A DNA stretch of 64,000 nt from Ravibacter sp964559125. Its GTDB lineage: Bacteria; Bacteroidota; Bacteroidia; Cytophagales; Spirosomataceae. Made by a program: the position numbers and the translations under genes. Positions 8,330-18,900 of this stretch are shown here, one piece after another. Positions within the stretch are counted from its first letter, which is position 1, and each line of letters starts with the position of its first letter. The DNA is taken from contig CAZLGW010000021.1 of NCBI GenBank assembly GCA_964559125.1, positions 34,912 through 98,911 of the forward strand, read 5' to 3'. Below the pieces are notes generated by a model. That model made no database searches. It worked only from the letters and a program-made list of their open reading frames with translations, and had not been told where the DNA came from.

Positions 8330-10949
8330 ATGAAGCCAGGGAGATGATCCGGCTGTGGGAGAAAGCTCCGTCGGTGTCCACCTGTCTGATGCGATAGTAC
8401 ATCTTCCCTGAAACCGGCACCGGGTCGGTGAGGCTATAATTACCTGACCCGCTACTCCCGGCTATTACTGTATCTACTATACGGAATGTCCGGGCATCGG
8501 CGCTCCGCTCCACCTCATAGTGGGATACATTGGTTTCTTCAGTCTTCCAGGTCAGCACGGCCTGGCGCTGTTCGGTGAGGCGGCCTTCGAATGAGATCCA
8601 GCGGACGGGCAGCGCGCCGTCGGGATTTTCATAGGCGCCCATGTCGATCGCGTTGCCTGTCCATCTCAGGTTTCCTGCCAGGTCTTTGGTGGTGGGACTT
8701 AACGGTCCATAATAGTCTTTATCTCCTGCATCAATAGCGGGCGAAGCTCTCTGCAACCGGTAATCTCCTGCGGCTGCATTTACAAACTGCGGGTTTTGGT
8801 TTACCTTGAGATGATCTCCTGTGCTGTAACCCTGAGTAGTACTATTTTTGAGTATAAGGGTTGCCTGGCCATTGTTGTAGATATCGCTTCCATGCACCAG
8901 GTTGCCGTTCATGCCGCCATTGCCCCAGATAATGGTGTTGTACACTTCGGGTTGAATATCACCGCTGTTATACATACCTGCTCCGTACGCAATCGCACCG
9001 GTAAGGCTGTTATGGGCGATTGTGACATTGGTAAATACCGGCGTACCGATATCACCGTCGTTATAAACCCCACCGCCGGTAGCATTAGCCGTATTATCCG
9101 TAATGCATACATTGGTAAATTCAGGACTGCTCCTCCAATTGCATACGCCACCGCCAAAGCCGTCACCACCAGACAAAGTATTATTCCTGATGATACTATT
9201 AGTGAATACAGGGTTTGCGTTAAAATTATATACCCCGCCACCGTAAAATACCGCCGTATTATTCCTGACCACTATATGCTGGAATACAGGCGAAGCATAG
9301 CCGTTATAAATACCGCCGCTATGATCGATGCTGTTACCGTTCATAATGGTAAAGCCGTCCAAAATAGCCGTGCTGCCCAACGGGTTGCCGGAAGTATAAT
9401 CGTTGTTGATCACTTTTCCCGCATTTCGTCCGTTCAATACGGAGCCTTCCGCAGGGTTCTGAGTAGGAAGAATACGGTCAAATGACAAATCAATAATACC
9501 CGCTCCGGGGTCGAAACCGCCAAAGACGCGCACCCCGTTTTTCATTTTAAAGCCATCGGAGGTAGGGATGTTGTAGTTGCCTGTCGCTACAAAAACCCGC
9601 TGAACGTCTGCTCCGTCTATGGCAGCCTGAAAATCGGCCGTGGCATCGTTCCAACTGCTGCCGTCCTGTTTGCCGGTAGCCTTGGGTTTTACATATACGG
9701 TACCGCCGTTATGCACTATCGGAACACTGTTTTGTGCTTCATACGCACCCATATCAATATCTCCTCCACCGAAAAACCGGTACACCCGGTCGTTTCCGAG
9801 CAGATCCCTGGTGGTTTCATCCAGACCATCGTAGAAACTGTTATTTCCCTTGTTAATTGCCGGGGAAGCAGGCAGAAGGGTATAACCGCCCGGTGCAAAC
9901 CGGGGGTCGGTATTTTCACGGTTATTATCTCCTCCATTACCCGTGCTGAAGCCCTGGGTAATACTGTTTTTGAGTGTTATTGCAGAATTGTTGCCCTCTA
10001 TATCTGCCCCGGAAGCATTCGTGCTGCCATTCTGCTGATTGCCCCAGATAATGCTGTTGTATATCTCCGGCCAGGAAATATTGGCATTGTACATTCCTCC
10101 TCCCGAGGTAGCCTGCAGGTTGTCGGCTATCGTTACGTTAATAAGTACGGGATAGGAATGGTTATTGTACATCCCTGCTCCGTAACTGATACTATTACCT
10201 GCACTGCTGCCTTTATTCCCGGTAATCGCTACATTGACTAGCTTAGGCGAAGCATTGAGGTTGGCCATCCCGCCTCCCCGGCAGGTACCCGGCAGGATTG
10301 ATAATTCATTATTCCTGATGATCACATTCGTAAACACCGGGGTACAGTTTTCATTCAATACCCCTGCTCCCTGGTATTCCGCTTTATTCTCTTTGATAAC
10401 CAGGTTAGAAAATGTGGCCGAAGCGTAAAAATTATATATTCCGCCGCCTCCTTCTGCATTGTTAACGCCGTTTTTTATCGTAAACCCATCCAGGATGGCC
10501 GGCGGGTGGTTTGCAAGCGGACTGCCAAGTGTATAATTGTTCCAGATGACTCTTCCTGTATTCTGCCCGTTCAAAACCGAACCTTCATTAGGTCCGCGGT
10601 TAGGTAAAATACGGTTGTGCGTTAAATTCGTAATGCCGTTTAGGGGGTTAAATCCGCCGTATATGGCCACATTGGCTTTCATTTTAAAACCATTGGCAGG
10701 AGCGTTATAATTTCCAATGGCTACAAAAACCTTAAGTGTACCGGGAGCTCCTGCAGCATTGATGGCACCCTGCAAATCGGAAGTGGGGCTGCCCCAGCCG
10801 GATCCGTTTCCCCCTCCATCGGGTGTAACGTAAACGATGCCATCCGTCGGTGTGATCTGGGCGGTGGTCATGCTGCTGAACGCTGTATTGACCACCATGC
10901 CCATCATCACAAAAACAATAAGACGGAGGAGGGATAAAGCCTGTTTCAT
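8097..10949 (-). CDS. Giant right-handed beta-helix protein with T9SS sorting domain, copy 3
   Basis: A 950-residue protein with a signal peptide nearly the same as copy 2 (MKQALSLLRLIVFVMMGM). Two beta-helix modules start near residues 40 and 416, an FN3-like linker starts near 780, and a T9SS type-A sorting domain starts near 880 (AYPNPLRERATVEL, ending KVIKLLKE). The last 77 or so codons are identical at the DNA level to those of copy 4. No enzymatic motif is visible; polysaccharide lyases and glycosidases with beta-helix folds exist, but nothing here points to one. The gene is flanked on both sides by copies of the same 248-bp block, so it looks like a unit that was gained by duplication and could be lost by recombination. 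A structural or adhesin role is inference. Confidence 0.9.
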   Translation of the reverse strand: MKQALSLLRLIVFVMMGMVVNTAFSSMTTAQITPTDGIVYVTPDGGGNGSGWGSPTSDLQGAINAAGAPGTLKVFVAIGNYNAPANGFKMKANVAIYGGFNPLNGITNLTHNRILPNRGPNEGSVLNGQNTGRVIWNNYTLGSPLANHPPAILDGFTIKNGVNNAEGGGGIYNFYASATFSNLVIKENKAEYQGAGVLNENCTPVFTNVIIRNNELSILPGTCRGGGMANLNASPKLVNVAITGNKGSSAGNSISYGAGMYNNHSYPVLINVTIADNLQATSGGGMYNANISWPEIYNSIIWGNQQNGSTNASGADIEGNNSAITLKNSITQGFSTGNGGDNNRENTDPRFAPGGYTLLPASPAINKGNNSFYDGLDETTRDLLGNDRVYRFFGGGDIDMGAYEAQNSVPIVHNGGTVYVKPKATGKQDGSSWNDATADFQAAIDGADVQRVFVATGNYNIPTSDGFKMKNGVRVFGGFDPGAGIIDLSFDRILPTQNPAEGSVLNGRNAGKVINNDYTSGNPLGSTAILDGFTIMNGNSIDHSGGIYNGYASPVFQHIVVRNNTAVFYGGGVYNFNANPVFTNSIIRNNTLSGGDGFGGGVCNWRSSPEFTNVCITDNTANATGGGVYNDGDIGTPVFTNVTIAHNSLTGAIAYGAGMYNSGDIQPEVYNTIIWGNGGMNGNLVHGSDIYNNGQATLILKNSTTQGYSTGDHLKVNQNPQFVNAAAGDYRLQRASPAIDAGDKDYYGPLSPTTKDLAGNLRWTGNAIDMGAYENPDGALPVRWISFEGRLTEQRQAVLTWKTEETNVSHYEVERSADARTFRIVDTVIAGSSGSGNYSLTDPVPVSGKMYYRIRQVDTDGAFSHSRIISLASSGSDNLFAYPNPLRERATVELDDTYIGSTVSLINTAGIILEQLEVKQTTLKLDMQKYAPGIYLLRTSDGKVIKLLKE

Positions 10950-11190
10950 TGTTTGGATTATTCTTTGAGCAGTTTTATTACTTTGCCGTCGGAAGTGCGC
11001 AGCAGGTAGATGCCCGGTGCGTACTTTTGCATATCGAGTTTCAATGTTGTTTGCTTCACTTCCAGTTGCTCCAAAATGATACCTGCCGTATTGATGAGGC
11101 TTACCGTGCTGCCGATATAGGTGTCGTCCAGTTCCACAGTGGCTCTTTCCCGCAAAGGGTTGGGATAGGCAAACAGGTTATCGCTCCCTG
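10943..11190. repeat. 248-bp perfect direct repeat, right copy
   Basis: Identical to 8082-8329. It spans the start of copy 3, the 8-bp junction and the end of copy 4. Because the two repeats bracket exactly one gene, unequal crossing-over between them would add or remove one complete beta-helix gene without breaking a frame. Confidence 0.93.
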
Positions 11191-13756
11191 CCGAAGCCAG
11201 GGAGATGATCCGGCTGTGGGAGAAAGCTCCGTCGGTATCCACCTGCCTGATGCGATAGTATACCTTCCCTGAAACCGGGGTCGGGTCGGTGAGGCTATAA
11301 TTACCTGACCCGGTACTCCCGGCTATTACTGTATCTACTATACGGAATGTCCGGGCATCGGCGCTCCTTTCCACCTCATAATGCGACACATTCGTTTCTT
11401 CTGTCTTCCAGGTCAGCACGGCCCGGCGCTTTTCGCCGAGACGGCCTTCGAAGGAAATCCAACGGACTGGCAGCACACCGTCGGGATTTTCGTAGGCGCC
11501 CATGTCGATGGCATCGCCTGTTATCCTAAGGTTGCCCGCAAGGTCCGCCTCCTCTCCGGCTCCGAACGAACGGGAGAAGAGGGCGCCGTTATCTACCGCA
11601 TCCCGGTATAGCTGGCTGTTGCCTGCATTGATGGCCGGAGAACCCGATTTCAGGGTAAAATCCCTTTCGCCCTCGTTCGTAAACAGGGGGTTGACATTTA
11701 CTTTATTGTGGTCGTCGGCGCTGCCTGTGGTATAGTCTTGGGTAATGCTGTTCTTTAAAGTCAGCGTTGCGCCTTCGTCGGTTACGATATCTGCACCCGG
11801 CACATTCGCGACGTTGCCCTTCTTGTTGTTCCAGAAAATGCTGTTATAGACTTTTGGCGAGGAATTGATACTGTACATACCCGATCCGTTTGAAGATCCG
11901 ACAGGGGAATAAAGAATATTGCCGGCAATGGTGACGTTGACGATCTCCGGAGCGGAATTACCGCCGTTGTATATCCCTGCGCCGGAAATGTTATTGCCGG
12001 CAATCCCGTTGCTGTAGATGACGGTATTGGTAATCAAAGGGCTACTACTGTCGTTATATATCCCCGCTCCCGACACCCCGGCCGTATTGTTCCGGATCAC
12101 GAGGTTGTTCAGCCGCGGCGAAGCAAATACATTGCGTATGCCGCCGCCGGTGGGGTGTAACCCGTTGGTAATCGTGAAGCCGTCGAGGACAGCCGATCGA
12201 TTGATCCCTTCCGCTTCCGAGCCGAACACGTTCCAGATCACGGGCCTTTCACCCTCTCCATCCAGGACTGACCCCCCACCGTTGGCCGGATCCGGCATAA
12301 TACGGTCGTGGGACAGGTCTGTAATCCCCCTCTCCGGATCAAAGCCCCCGTAGATTTCAACCCCGTTTTTCATGATAAAACTGTGCTCGCCTACCGTGTA
12401 GGTTCCCACGGCTACAAATACTTTTTCGACACCGGCGGTATGAATGGCATCGTGCAGGTTGCCGGTAGCGTTGGCCCAGCTATCCCCGTTACCGAGGAGC
12501 GTGGCGGCAGGTTTCACATAGATGATGCCATCCGTAAGGACTGGTACAGGAGAAAACTCGTAAGCGCCCATGTCTATGATACCCCCGCCAAAATATCCAT
12601 ACACCCTGTTGTTCCCGGCCAGATCCTGAGTGGTTTCGTTCAGGCCATTGTAAAAACTGTTTTTTCCCGCATTAATCGCCGGAGAAGCCGGTGACAGCGT
12701 ATAGACGTCTGCTGCAAACAGGGGATCCGTATTCACTTTGTTTTGATCTGTCGCATCGCCGGTGTCGTATCGCTGGGTAATACTGTTTTTGAGGGTAACC
12801 GACGAGTTGTCGTTTTCTATATCTGACCCGTCCACACCTGTCTGACCTCTCCGGCGATTACCCCAGAAGATGCTGTTGTATATCTCCGGCCGGGAATCGC
12901 CGGCATTGTACATTCCCCCTCCATACCTGGCCAGCAGGTTATCGGCTATCGTTACATTAATCAGTACAGGATTCGATCCTTCATTGGATATCCCGGCTCC
13001 GTAGCTTTCGAAATTAAGTCCGTTGTGACTGCACCTGTTCCCGGTAATCACTACATTGATGAGCTTGGGTGATGCATTGACATTCGCCATTCCTCCTCCC
13101 CTGGAAGTCGCAACTTCCTCTGTGATGATTTCATTGTCTTTGATAATCACATTGATAAATGCAGGGCTGCTGTTTTGATTCAGCACCCCCGCTCCCCGGT
13201 TATTTTCACCCTTATTGTCTTTAATAACCAGGTTGCGGAATATCCCGGAAGAAGCGTAGGCATTGTATATACCTCCGCCGCCTTCGTCAGAATTTTGGCC
13301 ATTTTTTAGTGTAAACCCGTCCAGAACGGCCGGGGCATCAGGCATCGGGTCGGCGTCGGTATACTTGTTCCGTACCACCCTTTCTGAATATTCCCCGTTC
13401 AGAACCGAACCTTCATGTGTTCCGTGGTTGGGCAGAATACGATGATGCGTTAAATCGGTAATGCCTACTGTAGGGTCAAAGCCGCCATAGATCGCTACGC
13501 CGCTCTTCATTCTGAGTCCGATAGCGGGAACGTCGTAATTTCCAACCGCGACCAATACAGTGTGTACGTTGGGGGCATTTATGGCGCCCTGCAGGTTATT
13601 GGTAGCAGCCTCCCAGTTTCTGCCATTGCCCAGGCTTGTTGGCCTTACATAAACAATGCCATCTGTAGGGACGATGGCTTGCGAGACGGCCGGGAGGCTT
13701 AACGTTAAAAGGATAATCGCGAAGATGATTTCAGATAGAGATATAAGTTTGCTCAT
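10958..13756 (-). CDS. Giant right-handed beta-helix protein with T9SS sorting domain, copy 4 (first gene of the array)
   Basis: A 932-residue protein and the promoter-proximal member of the array. Its signal peptide (MSKLISLSEIIFAIILLTLS) is unlike those of copies 2 and 3, while its C-terminal sorting domain is shared with copy 3. Two beta-helix modules start near residues 30 and 410; the second resembles the last modules of copies 1 and 2 (shared IYGGFDPE, SVLDGEGERPVIWN), while the first resembles module 1 of copy 3. The FN3-like linker starts near residue 760 and the sorting domain near 862. The mosaic pattern suggests module shuffling between neighbours. It lies downstream of, and in the same direction as, the small reading frame at 13780 and the LuxR-type regulator at 14030, which may control the array (inference from position). 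Confidence 0.9.
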   Translation of the reverse strand: MSKLISLSEIIFAIILLTLSLPAVSQAIVPTDGIVYVRPTSLGNGRNWEAATNNLQGAINAPNVHTVLVAVGNYDVPAIGLRMKSGVAIYGGFDPTVGITDLTHHRILPNHGTHEGSVLNGEYSERVVRNKYTDADPMPDAPAVLDGFTLKNGQNSDEGGGGIYNAYASSGIFRNLVIKDNKGENNRGAGVLNQNSSPAFINVIIKDNEIITEEVATSRGGGMANVNASPKLINVVITGNRCSHNGLNFESYGAGISNEGSNPVLINVTIADNLLARYGGGMYNAGDSRPEIYNSIFWGNRRRGQTGVDGSDIENDNSSVTLKNSITQRYDTGDATDQNKVNTDPLFAADVYTLSPASPAINAGKNSFYNGLNETTQDLAGNNRVYGYFGGGIIDMGAYEFSPVPVLTDGIIYVKPAATLLGNGDSWANATGNLHDAIHTAGVEKVFVAVGTYTVGEHSFIMKNGVEIYGGFDPERGITDLSHDRIMPDPANGGGSVLDGEGERPVIWNVFGSEAEGINRSAVLDGFTITNGLHPTGGGIRNVFASPRLNNLVIRNNTAGVSGAGIYNDSSSPLITNTVIYSNGIAGNNISGAGIYNGGNSAPEIVNVTIAGNILYSPVGSSNGSGMYSINSSPKVYNSIFWNNKKGNVANVPGADIVTDEGATLTLKNSITQDYTTGSADDHNKVNVNPLFTNEGERDFTLKSGSPAINAGNSQLYRDAVDNGALFSRSFGAGEEADLAGNLRITGDAIDMGAYENPDGVLPVRWISFEGRLGEKRRAVLTWKTEETNVSHYEVERSADARTFRIVDTVIAGSTGSGNYSLTDPTPVSGKVYYRIRQVDTDGAFSHSRIISLASAGSDNLFAYPNPLRERATVELDDTYIGSTVSLINTAGIILEQLEVKQTTLKLDMQKYAPGIYLLRTSDGKVIKLLKE

Positions 13757-13779
13757 TGTTTATAGAAGGATTTCATTCG

Positions 13780-13962
13780 TTAATCGATATTTAGCTTTAG
13801 TTCATTCCTTTGTTTTTCTATTTCCCGCAGCTCAATGTCGTAGTGCCGCCATATCAACCCCATGACGATTACAAGCAGGAGAAGAAAAGCAATCAGCAGG
13901 AGGAGCTTCTTGTCAGAAACATGAGGGCGACGCATATACATTTGCATTGGTACGACAAACAT
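13780..13962 (-). CDS. Possible small single-pass membrane protein, unknown function
   Basis: A short frame of 60 codons, or 51 if translation starts at the internal ATG at 13935 (MRRPHVSDKK). It has one strongly hydrophobic stretch (LLLLIAFLLLLVIVMGLIW) followed by a charged, possibly coiled-coil tail rich in E, K, R and N. The longer start sits directly against an inverted repeat (13966-13987), which favours the internal start. It lies between the LuxR-type regulator and the first beta-helix gene, on the same strand. I do not recognise a family. The clean membrane segment plus charged tail argue for a real gene, but the size leaves doubt. Confidence 0.4.
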   Translation of the reverse strand: MFVVPMQMYMRRPHVSDKKLLLLIAFLLLLVIVMGLIWRHYDIELREIEKQRNELKLNID

Positions 13963-13965
13963 AGC

Positions 13966-13987
13966 CCGGCTTTGCAGAGAAAGCCGG
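13966..13987. repeat. Perfect 8-bp inverted repeat (hairpin)
   Basis: The arms CCGGCTTT and AAAGCCGG are separated by a 6-base loop. The hairpin lies 43 bases past the end of the LuxR-type gene. No T-run follows it on the minus strand, so it could slow transcription or protect mRNA ends rather than act as a classical terminator. Confidence 0.5.
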
Positions 13988-14029
13988 AAATGACGCCTTA
14001 CAAAATCCTTACATTTGATTGCGCCTGTT

Positions 14030-15724
14030 TTATGCGCTTCTGATCACTTCATCCAGGGAAGTGTTGTCGGAGAGGTTGAGCTTTTTGCGGATGCGGTGCC
14101 GTATTACCTGGATGGTATTGGGCGAGACACCCAGCATGGCTGCCATTTCTTTGGCCGAAAGGTTCAGCCGGGAGAGTACAAAATACCGTAGTTCGCCGAT
14201 GGAAAGCTCCGGATATTTTTCTTTTGCCCGGGGGATAAATCCGGGGTAGGCTTTGTCAAACAGTAGTTGGAATGACTGCCAGTCATCTTCTGTCAGAATA
14301 GTACTTTGCTGCAACTCCTGGAAAATTTCTGCTTTATCTTCTTCCGAGCTGCGGTTCTGCAGTTGTTCTATCAGTTTGTTTTTTTCCAGGATGCTCTCGG
14401 TAAACCTGTTCAGGTTAAGCGCTGCTATTTCCAACTCCTGCGTAGCCGCCTGCAGCTTTATATCCTTGGCCAGCTGCCTTTTCCTTTGTATGAAATAGGT
14501 AAGCACAGTTATGAAGCACAGGATCAGCACCAGCAGGATAAGCAGGTTCCGCTCGGCTATTTTCTGCTGCCTTTCCAGCGTAAATGCAGCCAGCTGCAGC
14601 TCTTCCTTCTGGCGGTCTACTTTTTGCTGCGCCCTCAGTACTTTCAGCGCGCTGAACTTTTCGTTATACTGGTTGAATGCCGTTACAGACGAGTCTACAT
14701 ATTGCTTTGATCGTTCTGCGTCTCCGGTAGCGGCATACCATTTGCTCATAACGGGGTATAGAAGCCTCAGCCGGTCGGGTTGCTCCGCTTTTCTGATATG
14801 ATGCTGTGCATGAGCGATAAATGTTTTTGCCAGGTCCAGTTTGCCATTGTCCCTGTAAATATCGGCCAGGATAATAGAGGCCCCCGCCGCACAGCCGTAA
14901 TCGTTTTCGGCAACGGCGCCGTTGAAGTCGGTTTCCAGCAACGGTATGGCTTTGTCATATTGCTTCCGCAGGTACATATTGGCGCCCAGGTTGCCGGTGG
15001 CGATCCTTTTCCAGACGTTAGCCTCCGGAAAAGTAGTTTTCATTACTTCATTAAAGTAGTAGTCGGAGCTGTCAAGATCGTTGAGCTGCTGGTAGCATAA
15101 GCCCAGCGTATTTCTCGCATCGTTCATCACCATTGTATTAAATGGTGTTTCCGGCAATAGGATTGCTTTTTTGAAGTAATTCGCAGCCAGCGCATAGTCC
15201 TGGAAAAAATAATAGGACTTACCTATCTGCATCAGATCGCGGGCCATTTCCGGGTAATCGTCCGATCTGGCGGAAGCCAGCTCTTTGTCCAGCAGCAGAT
15301 ACTGCTCAAAAGCCAGCTCGTAATTTTTCTCGATTCCCCAGTAAAACTCCGCCAGTGCCCTTAAAGAGCGCGCTCTGAGGAAGTCTACATTTTCCCGGGT
15401 AGTCAGTTCTAACTGTTCTGTAAGCGTCCTGAGCGATACTTCTTCCGGCTGACGTTGATAGAACGCATTCCAGAAAACCATGAAGAAATCGACATTCAGC
15501 TCCAATCTCCTGTCTTTGTGCTCCCGGGCGAAGCTTTTTATTTCCTCCGCCCTCCGAACCCTCTGCACCGAATCCGGTATGTCTATCAGGTCCTTGTACA
15601 TGGCGTGGATCCCTGTTACTTTTTCGGCATAAGGTTTGTGCAGCAACTGTTCATACTGGGCCGCCGCCAGCTTTGGAAAGAGAAAAACCGCTAAGAGAAA
15701 GAAAAAAAGCTTCAGACGGCACAT
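14030..15724 (-). CDS. TPR-containing membrane regulator with C-terminal LuxR-type HTH
   Basis: A 564-residue protein from the chosen start at 15724 (MCRLKLFFFLLAVFLFPKLA), which begins with a signal peptide; an ATG ten codons upstream would bury it. The N-terminal half has helical TPR-like repeats predicted to lie in the periplasm. A transmembrane segment is near residues 388-408 (LLILLVLILCFITVLTYF), followed by a coiled coil (ATQELEIAALNLNRF region). A LuxR-type DNA-binding domain occupies about 515-560 (LSAKEMAAMLGVSPNTIQVIRHR). This one-protein membrane sensor/regulator layout is common in Bacteroidota. It is divergent from the HTCS gene and reads towards the beta-helix array, so regulation of that array is a reasonable guess but not shown. 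Confidence 0.88.
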   Translation of the reverse strand: MCRLKLFFFLLAVFLFPKLAAAQYEQLLHKPYAEKVTGIHAMYKDLIDIPDSVQRVRRAEEIKSFAREHKDRRLELNVDFFMVFWNAFYQRQPEEVSLRTLTEQLELTTRENVDFLRARSLRALAEFYWGIEKNYELAFEQYLLLDKELASARSDDYPEMARDLMQIGKSYYFFQDYALAANYFKKAILLPETPFNTMVMNDARNTLGLCYQQLNDLDSSDYYFNEVMKTTFPEANVWKRIATGNLGANMYLRKQYDKAIPLLETDFNGAVAENDYGCAAGASIILADIYRDNGKLDLAKTFIAHAQHHIRKAEQPDRLRLLYPVMSKWYAATGDAERSKQYVDSSVTAFNQYNEKFSALKVLRAQQKVDRQKEELQLAAFTLERQQKIAERNLLILLVLILCFITVLTYFIQRKRQLAKDIKLQAATQELEIAALNLNRFTESILEKNKLIEQLQNRSSEEDKAEIFQELQQSTILTEDDWQSFQLLFDKAYPGFIPRAKEKYPELSIGELRYFVLSRLNLSAKEMAAMLGVSPNTIQVIRHRIRKKLNLSDNTSLDEVIRSA

Positions 15725-15784
15725 ATAGTTGAGTTCTGTCAAAAGAACAGGCACAGCAGACTTCGGCTTCTTGTTCTTTGGCTA

Positions 15785-15792
15785 CAAATATA
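15785..15792 (-). promoter_or_regulatory. Candidate -7 element for the LuxR-type regulator
   Basis: On the minus strand the bases read TATATTTG, a perfect match to the Bacteroidetes TAnnTTTG element, about 60 bases ahead of the start at 15724. A well-spaced TTG at -33 is not obvious, so the call is tentative. Confidence 0.4.
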
Positions 15793-15909
15793 AGCGTATT
15801 GCGCGAAATTGAGCCTTTTTCAAATCCATACCACCGGAATATCACGCGTCTGCTTCTGATTTCGTCATATATCGTCTAACTTTATACTTGTAGCGTCCGA
15901 AATAACGGG

Positions 15910-18900
15910 ATGCAATGGTCACAGGAGTACTTTCAGGTTAGAATGGACAGAAAAGGAAAGCATACCGGGGTGTCGGTAAGCAGGTGCCTGTGGTGTCTGC
16001 TGGTGATCCAGCTATTGGCAGCAGAGAGTTTTTGCGGTGTGGAAGTGACTAAAAACCTGTTTGCCGAAAAAGAATGTTATTTCCGGAACATATCCACTAC
16101 CCAGGGGTTGTCCCAAAGTACGGTATTCTGCATCCAGCAGGACCATCTCGGCTTTATGTGGATGGGTACGCAGGACGGCCTCAACCGTTTTGACGGGGAG
16201 GAATTTAAGATTTTCAGAAACCAGAAGGACGACAGCACAAGCTTCAGTTCCAGCTACGTAAGGGCTCTTTTCCTCGACTCCGGCAACAATCTCTGGATCG
16301 GCGGAGACAAGGGCATCAGTAAATACAGCTATGAAAAGCAGTATTTTGTTAACTATTACCTGCCCCATGCTTCGGGAGTCTGGTATGTTTCAGCCATTGC
16401 CGAAGGGCCGGATTCTACTGTTTACGTCGCAACAAGCTCGGGGCAACTATATAAAAAGGAGGGTGGAAAGGCGCTTTTTACAGAAGAAAAAATACAATGG
16501 CCGGACAAGGGGGTTACTGCTATCCGGAGCCTGCTGAAGCATCATGACGAGCTGTTTATCGGGACAAATGAAGGGTTGTATATATATGACCTGAGACGAA
16601 AGACGCCTGATCTTCTGTCGCTGGGCAGGAACGAGCCGATGATTAACGATGTCTATGTAGACGCTGATGTGATCTGGATCGGGACAGAAGGAAGGGGGTT
16701 GTACCGCTACGGCCCTCAAAAAGGCGTATTCGTAAATTATATGCATAAACCCGGCGATCAGTCGGTCGTCACCGGGAATGATGTGAGGAGTATCAGGGCG
16801 GATCTGAACGGGAACCTGTGGATCGGTACGTTTTCAGGACTTACGATCTGGGATACCCGTCTGAACAGCTATCGTCATTACCACCAGGACCCCGGGCAGC
16901 CTTATAGTATGAGCCATAACTCAGTCCGCCAGATTTACCGCGACAGGCAAGGCGGCATGTGGCTGGGTACCTATTTTGGCGGAGTAAGCTACTACCATCC
17001 CGAGCACATCAAATTCAACCTCCTGACCCAGAACCGCGGAAAGCTATCCCTGACCGACCAGGTGATCAACGTTATTTCCCAGGACGACAACCAGAATTTC
17101 TGGATCGGCACCAACGACAAGGGGATCAGCTACTGGGACAGGCAGCGGGGTACTATCACCGGCTATTCGCAGACGGCTTCCGGGGCCCCGATCTTCCGGT
17201 CAAATAACATCAAGGCGATTCTGCGGCTCGGCGACGGAAGGCTTCTCATCGGTACGCACAACGGGGGACTCAATCTGTTCTCACCCAAAAATCCGGCCAA
17301 CCGGATCTTCATGCATGATCCGCAGGATACGACCACCATATCCCCGGATATGGTGTATGCTTTGCTCAGGGATCATAGGGGTGAAATCTGGGTAGGTACC
17401 AGGACTGGTCTCGACCGGTTTGATCTCGCTACGCAGGCGTTCCGAAGGTTTACCCGGGAACACCCTGACCAGTTGTTTTCAAGCCGGACCGTTACGTTCC
17501 TCCTGGAAGACTCCCGGCGCTACCTGTGGATAGGGACCACCAATGGCGTTACCAGGATCAGCCCCGACCGTAAAAGTGTAACGGCTTTTTCCGGCGACCG
17601 CTTTTCCAACGATGTCGTGACATGCCTGGCCCATGACGACGATCAATATCTCTGGATCGGCACGCGAAACGGGCTGAACTATATGGACCTGGAGACAGGA
17701 CAAACCGGAATGGTGAGTGCCGGCGACGGGATACTCGAAGGTATCATCAGCAGCATACAACCCGATGAGGACGGCCTTCTCTGGATCTCAACCAACAGGG
17801 GGCTTGTCAGGTATGATCCGAAAACACAGAAAAAACAGCTCTTCGATACCAGGGACGGCCTTCAGAATAACCAGTTTATACTGACCTCTTCCTGTAAAGC
17901 TTCCGACGGGCTGATGCTCTTCGGCGGCATTAACGGTATCTCCTATTTCTATCCGGCCGAATTGCGGCTGCTGTCTTTTCCCCTCGAAATCAGGCTTACC
18001 GCTCTCCATGTGCTGGGAAATGAAATGACAGCCGAACACCCGTTCGGGATATTGGAAAAACATATCAATTCCACGGGCTCCATCGTTTTACAGCCCGATC
18101 ATAGGCAGTTCAGCTTTTACTTCAATTCCTTTAACTACATATCTCCCAGCCGGGTAACCTACTTCTACTACCTGGAAGGATATGATACCGACTGGCAGGT
18201 AGCCGAAAGGGACCGTAATGCGTCTTATCACAACCTGCCTCCCGGAGAGTATACGTTTCATGTCAAGGCAGTGGGGCCTATGGGTGAAAGCAGCCCTGAA
18301 AAAGCGATCGGGATCAGGATCCTTCCGCCCTGGTGGAAGACGAACCTGTTTTATCTTGCGTCGGTACTCTTAACCGGCGCCGGAATTTTTTTAGCCTATA
18401 AATCTTCTACCGATCGTCTGAAAGCGCTGCACCAGCTGAGAATTGAAAGAATAGAGCGCGAAAAAGAAGTAGAGATCAACCAGATGAAGCTTGATTTCTT
18501 TACTCATATTTCCCATGAGCTGCGCACCCCTCTTACGCTGATCAAAGCGCCGCTCGACGAGATCAGGAGCGGGCAGCTCAACCGCTTCCGGTTACAGAAG
18601 AGCTATGACCTCATATCCCGCAATACGGAACGGCTGCTTGCCCTGGTGAACGAATTGCTGGATTTCCGGAAGCTGGATCTGAAATCAGGGCCGGGATCGC
18701 CTCAGAAGGTCGATCTGCCCGACCTGGTGGACGACATATTCCAGTCATTCCAGCTAATGGCTGAAAAAAAGCATATTTCCTATTACTTCGAAAAACCGGC
18801 CGCCGCTTATTACTTCATTGACAAAGGTATTTTCGAAAAAATCCTGGTCAATCTGCTGTCAAATGCCGTGAAATATACACCTGAAGGAGGAAAAATCACA

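Noticed and set aside
1..13756. CRISPR-like or satellite array suggested by the many short repeats
   Set aside because: The repeats are in-frame protein rungs of varying length inside long open frames, without constant repeat-spacer spacing.
13966..13987. Factor-independent terminator after the LuxR-type gene
   Set aside because: The stem is perfect but no T-run follows on the minus strand.
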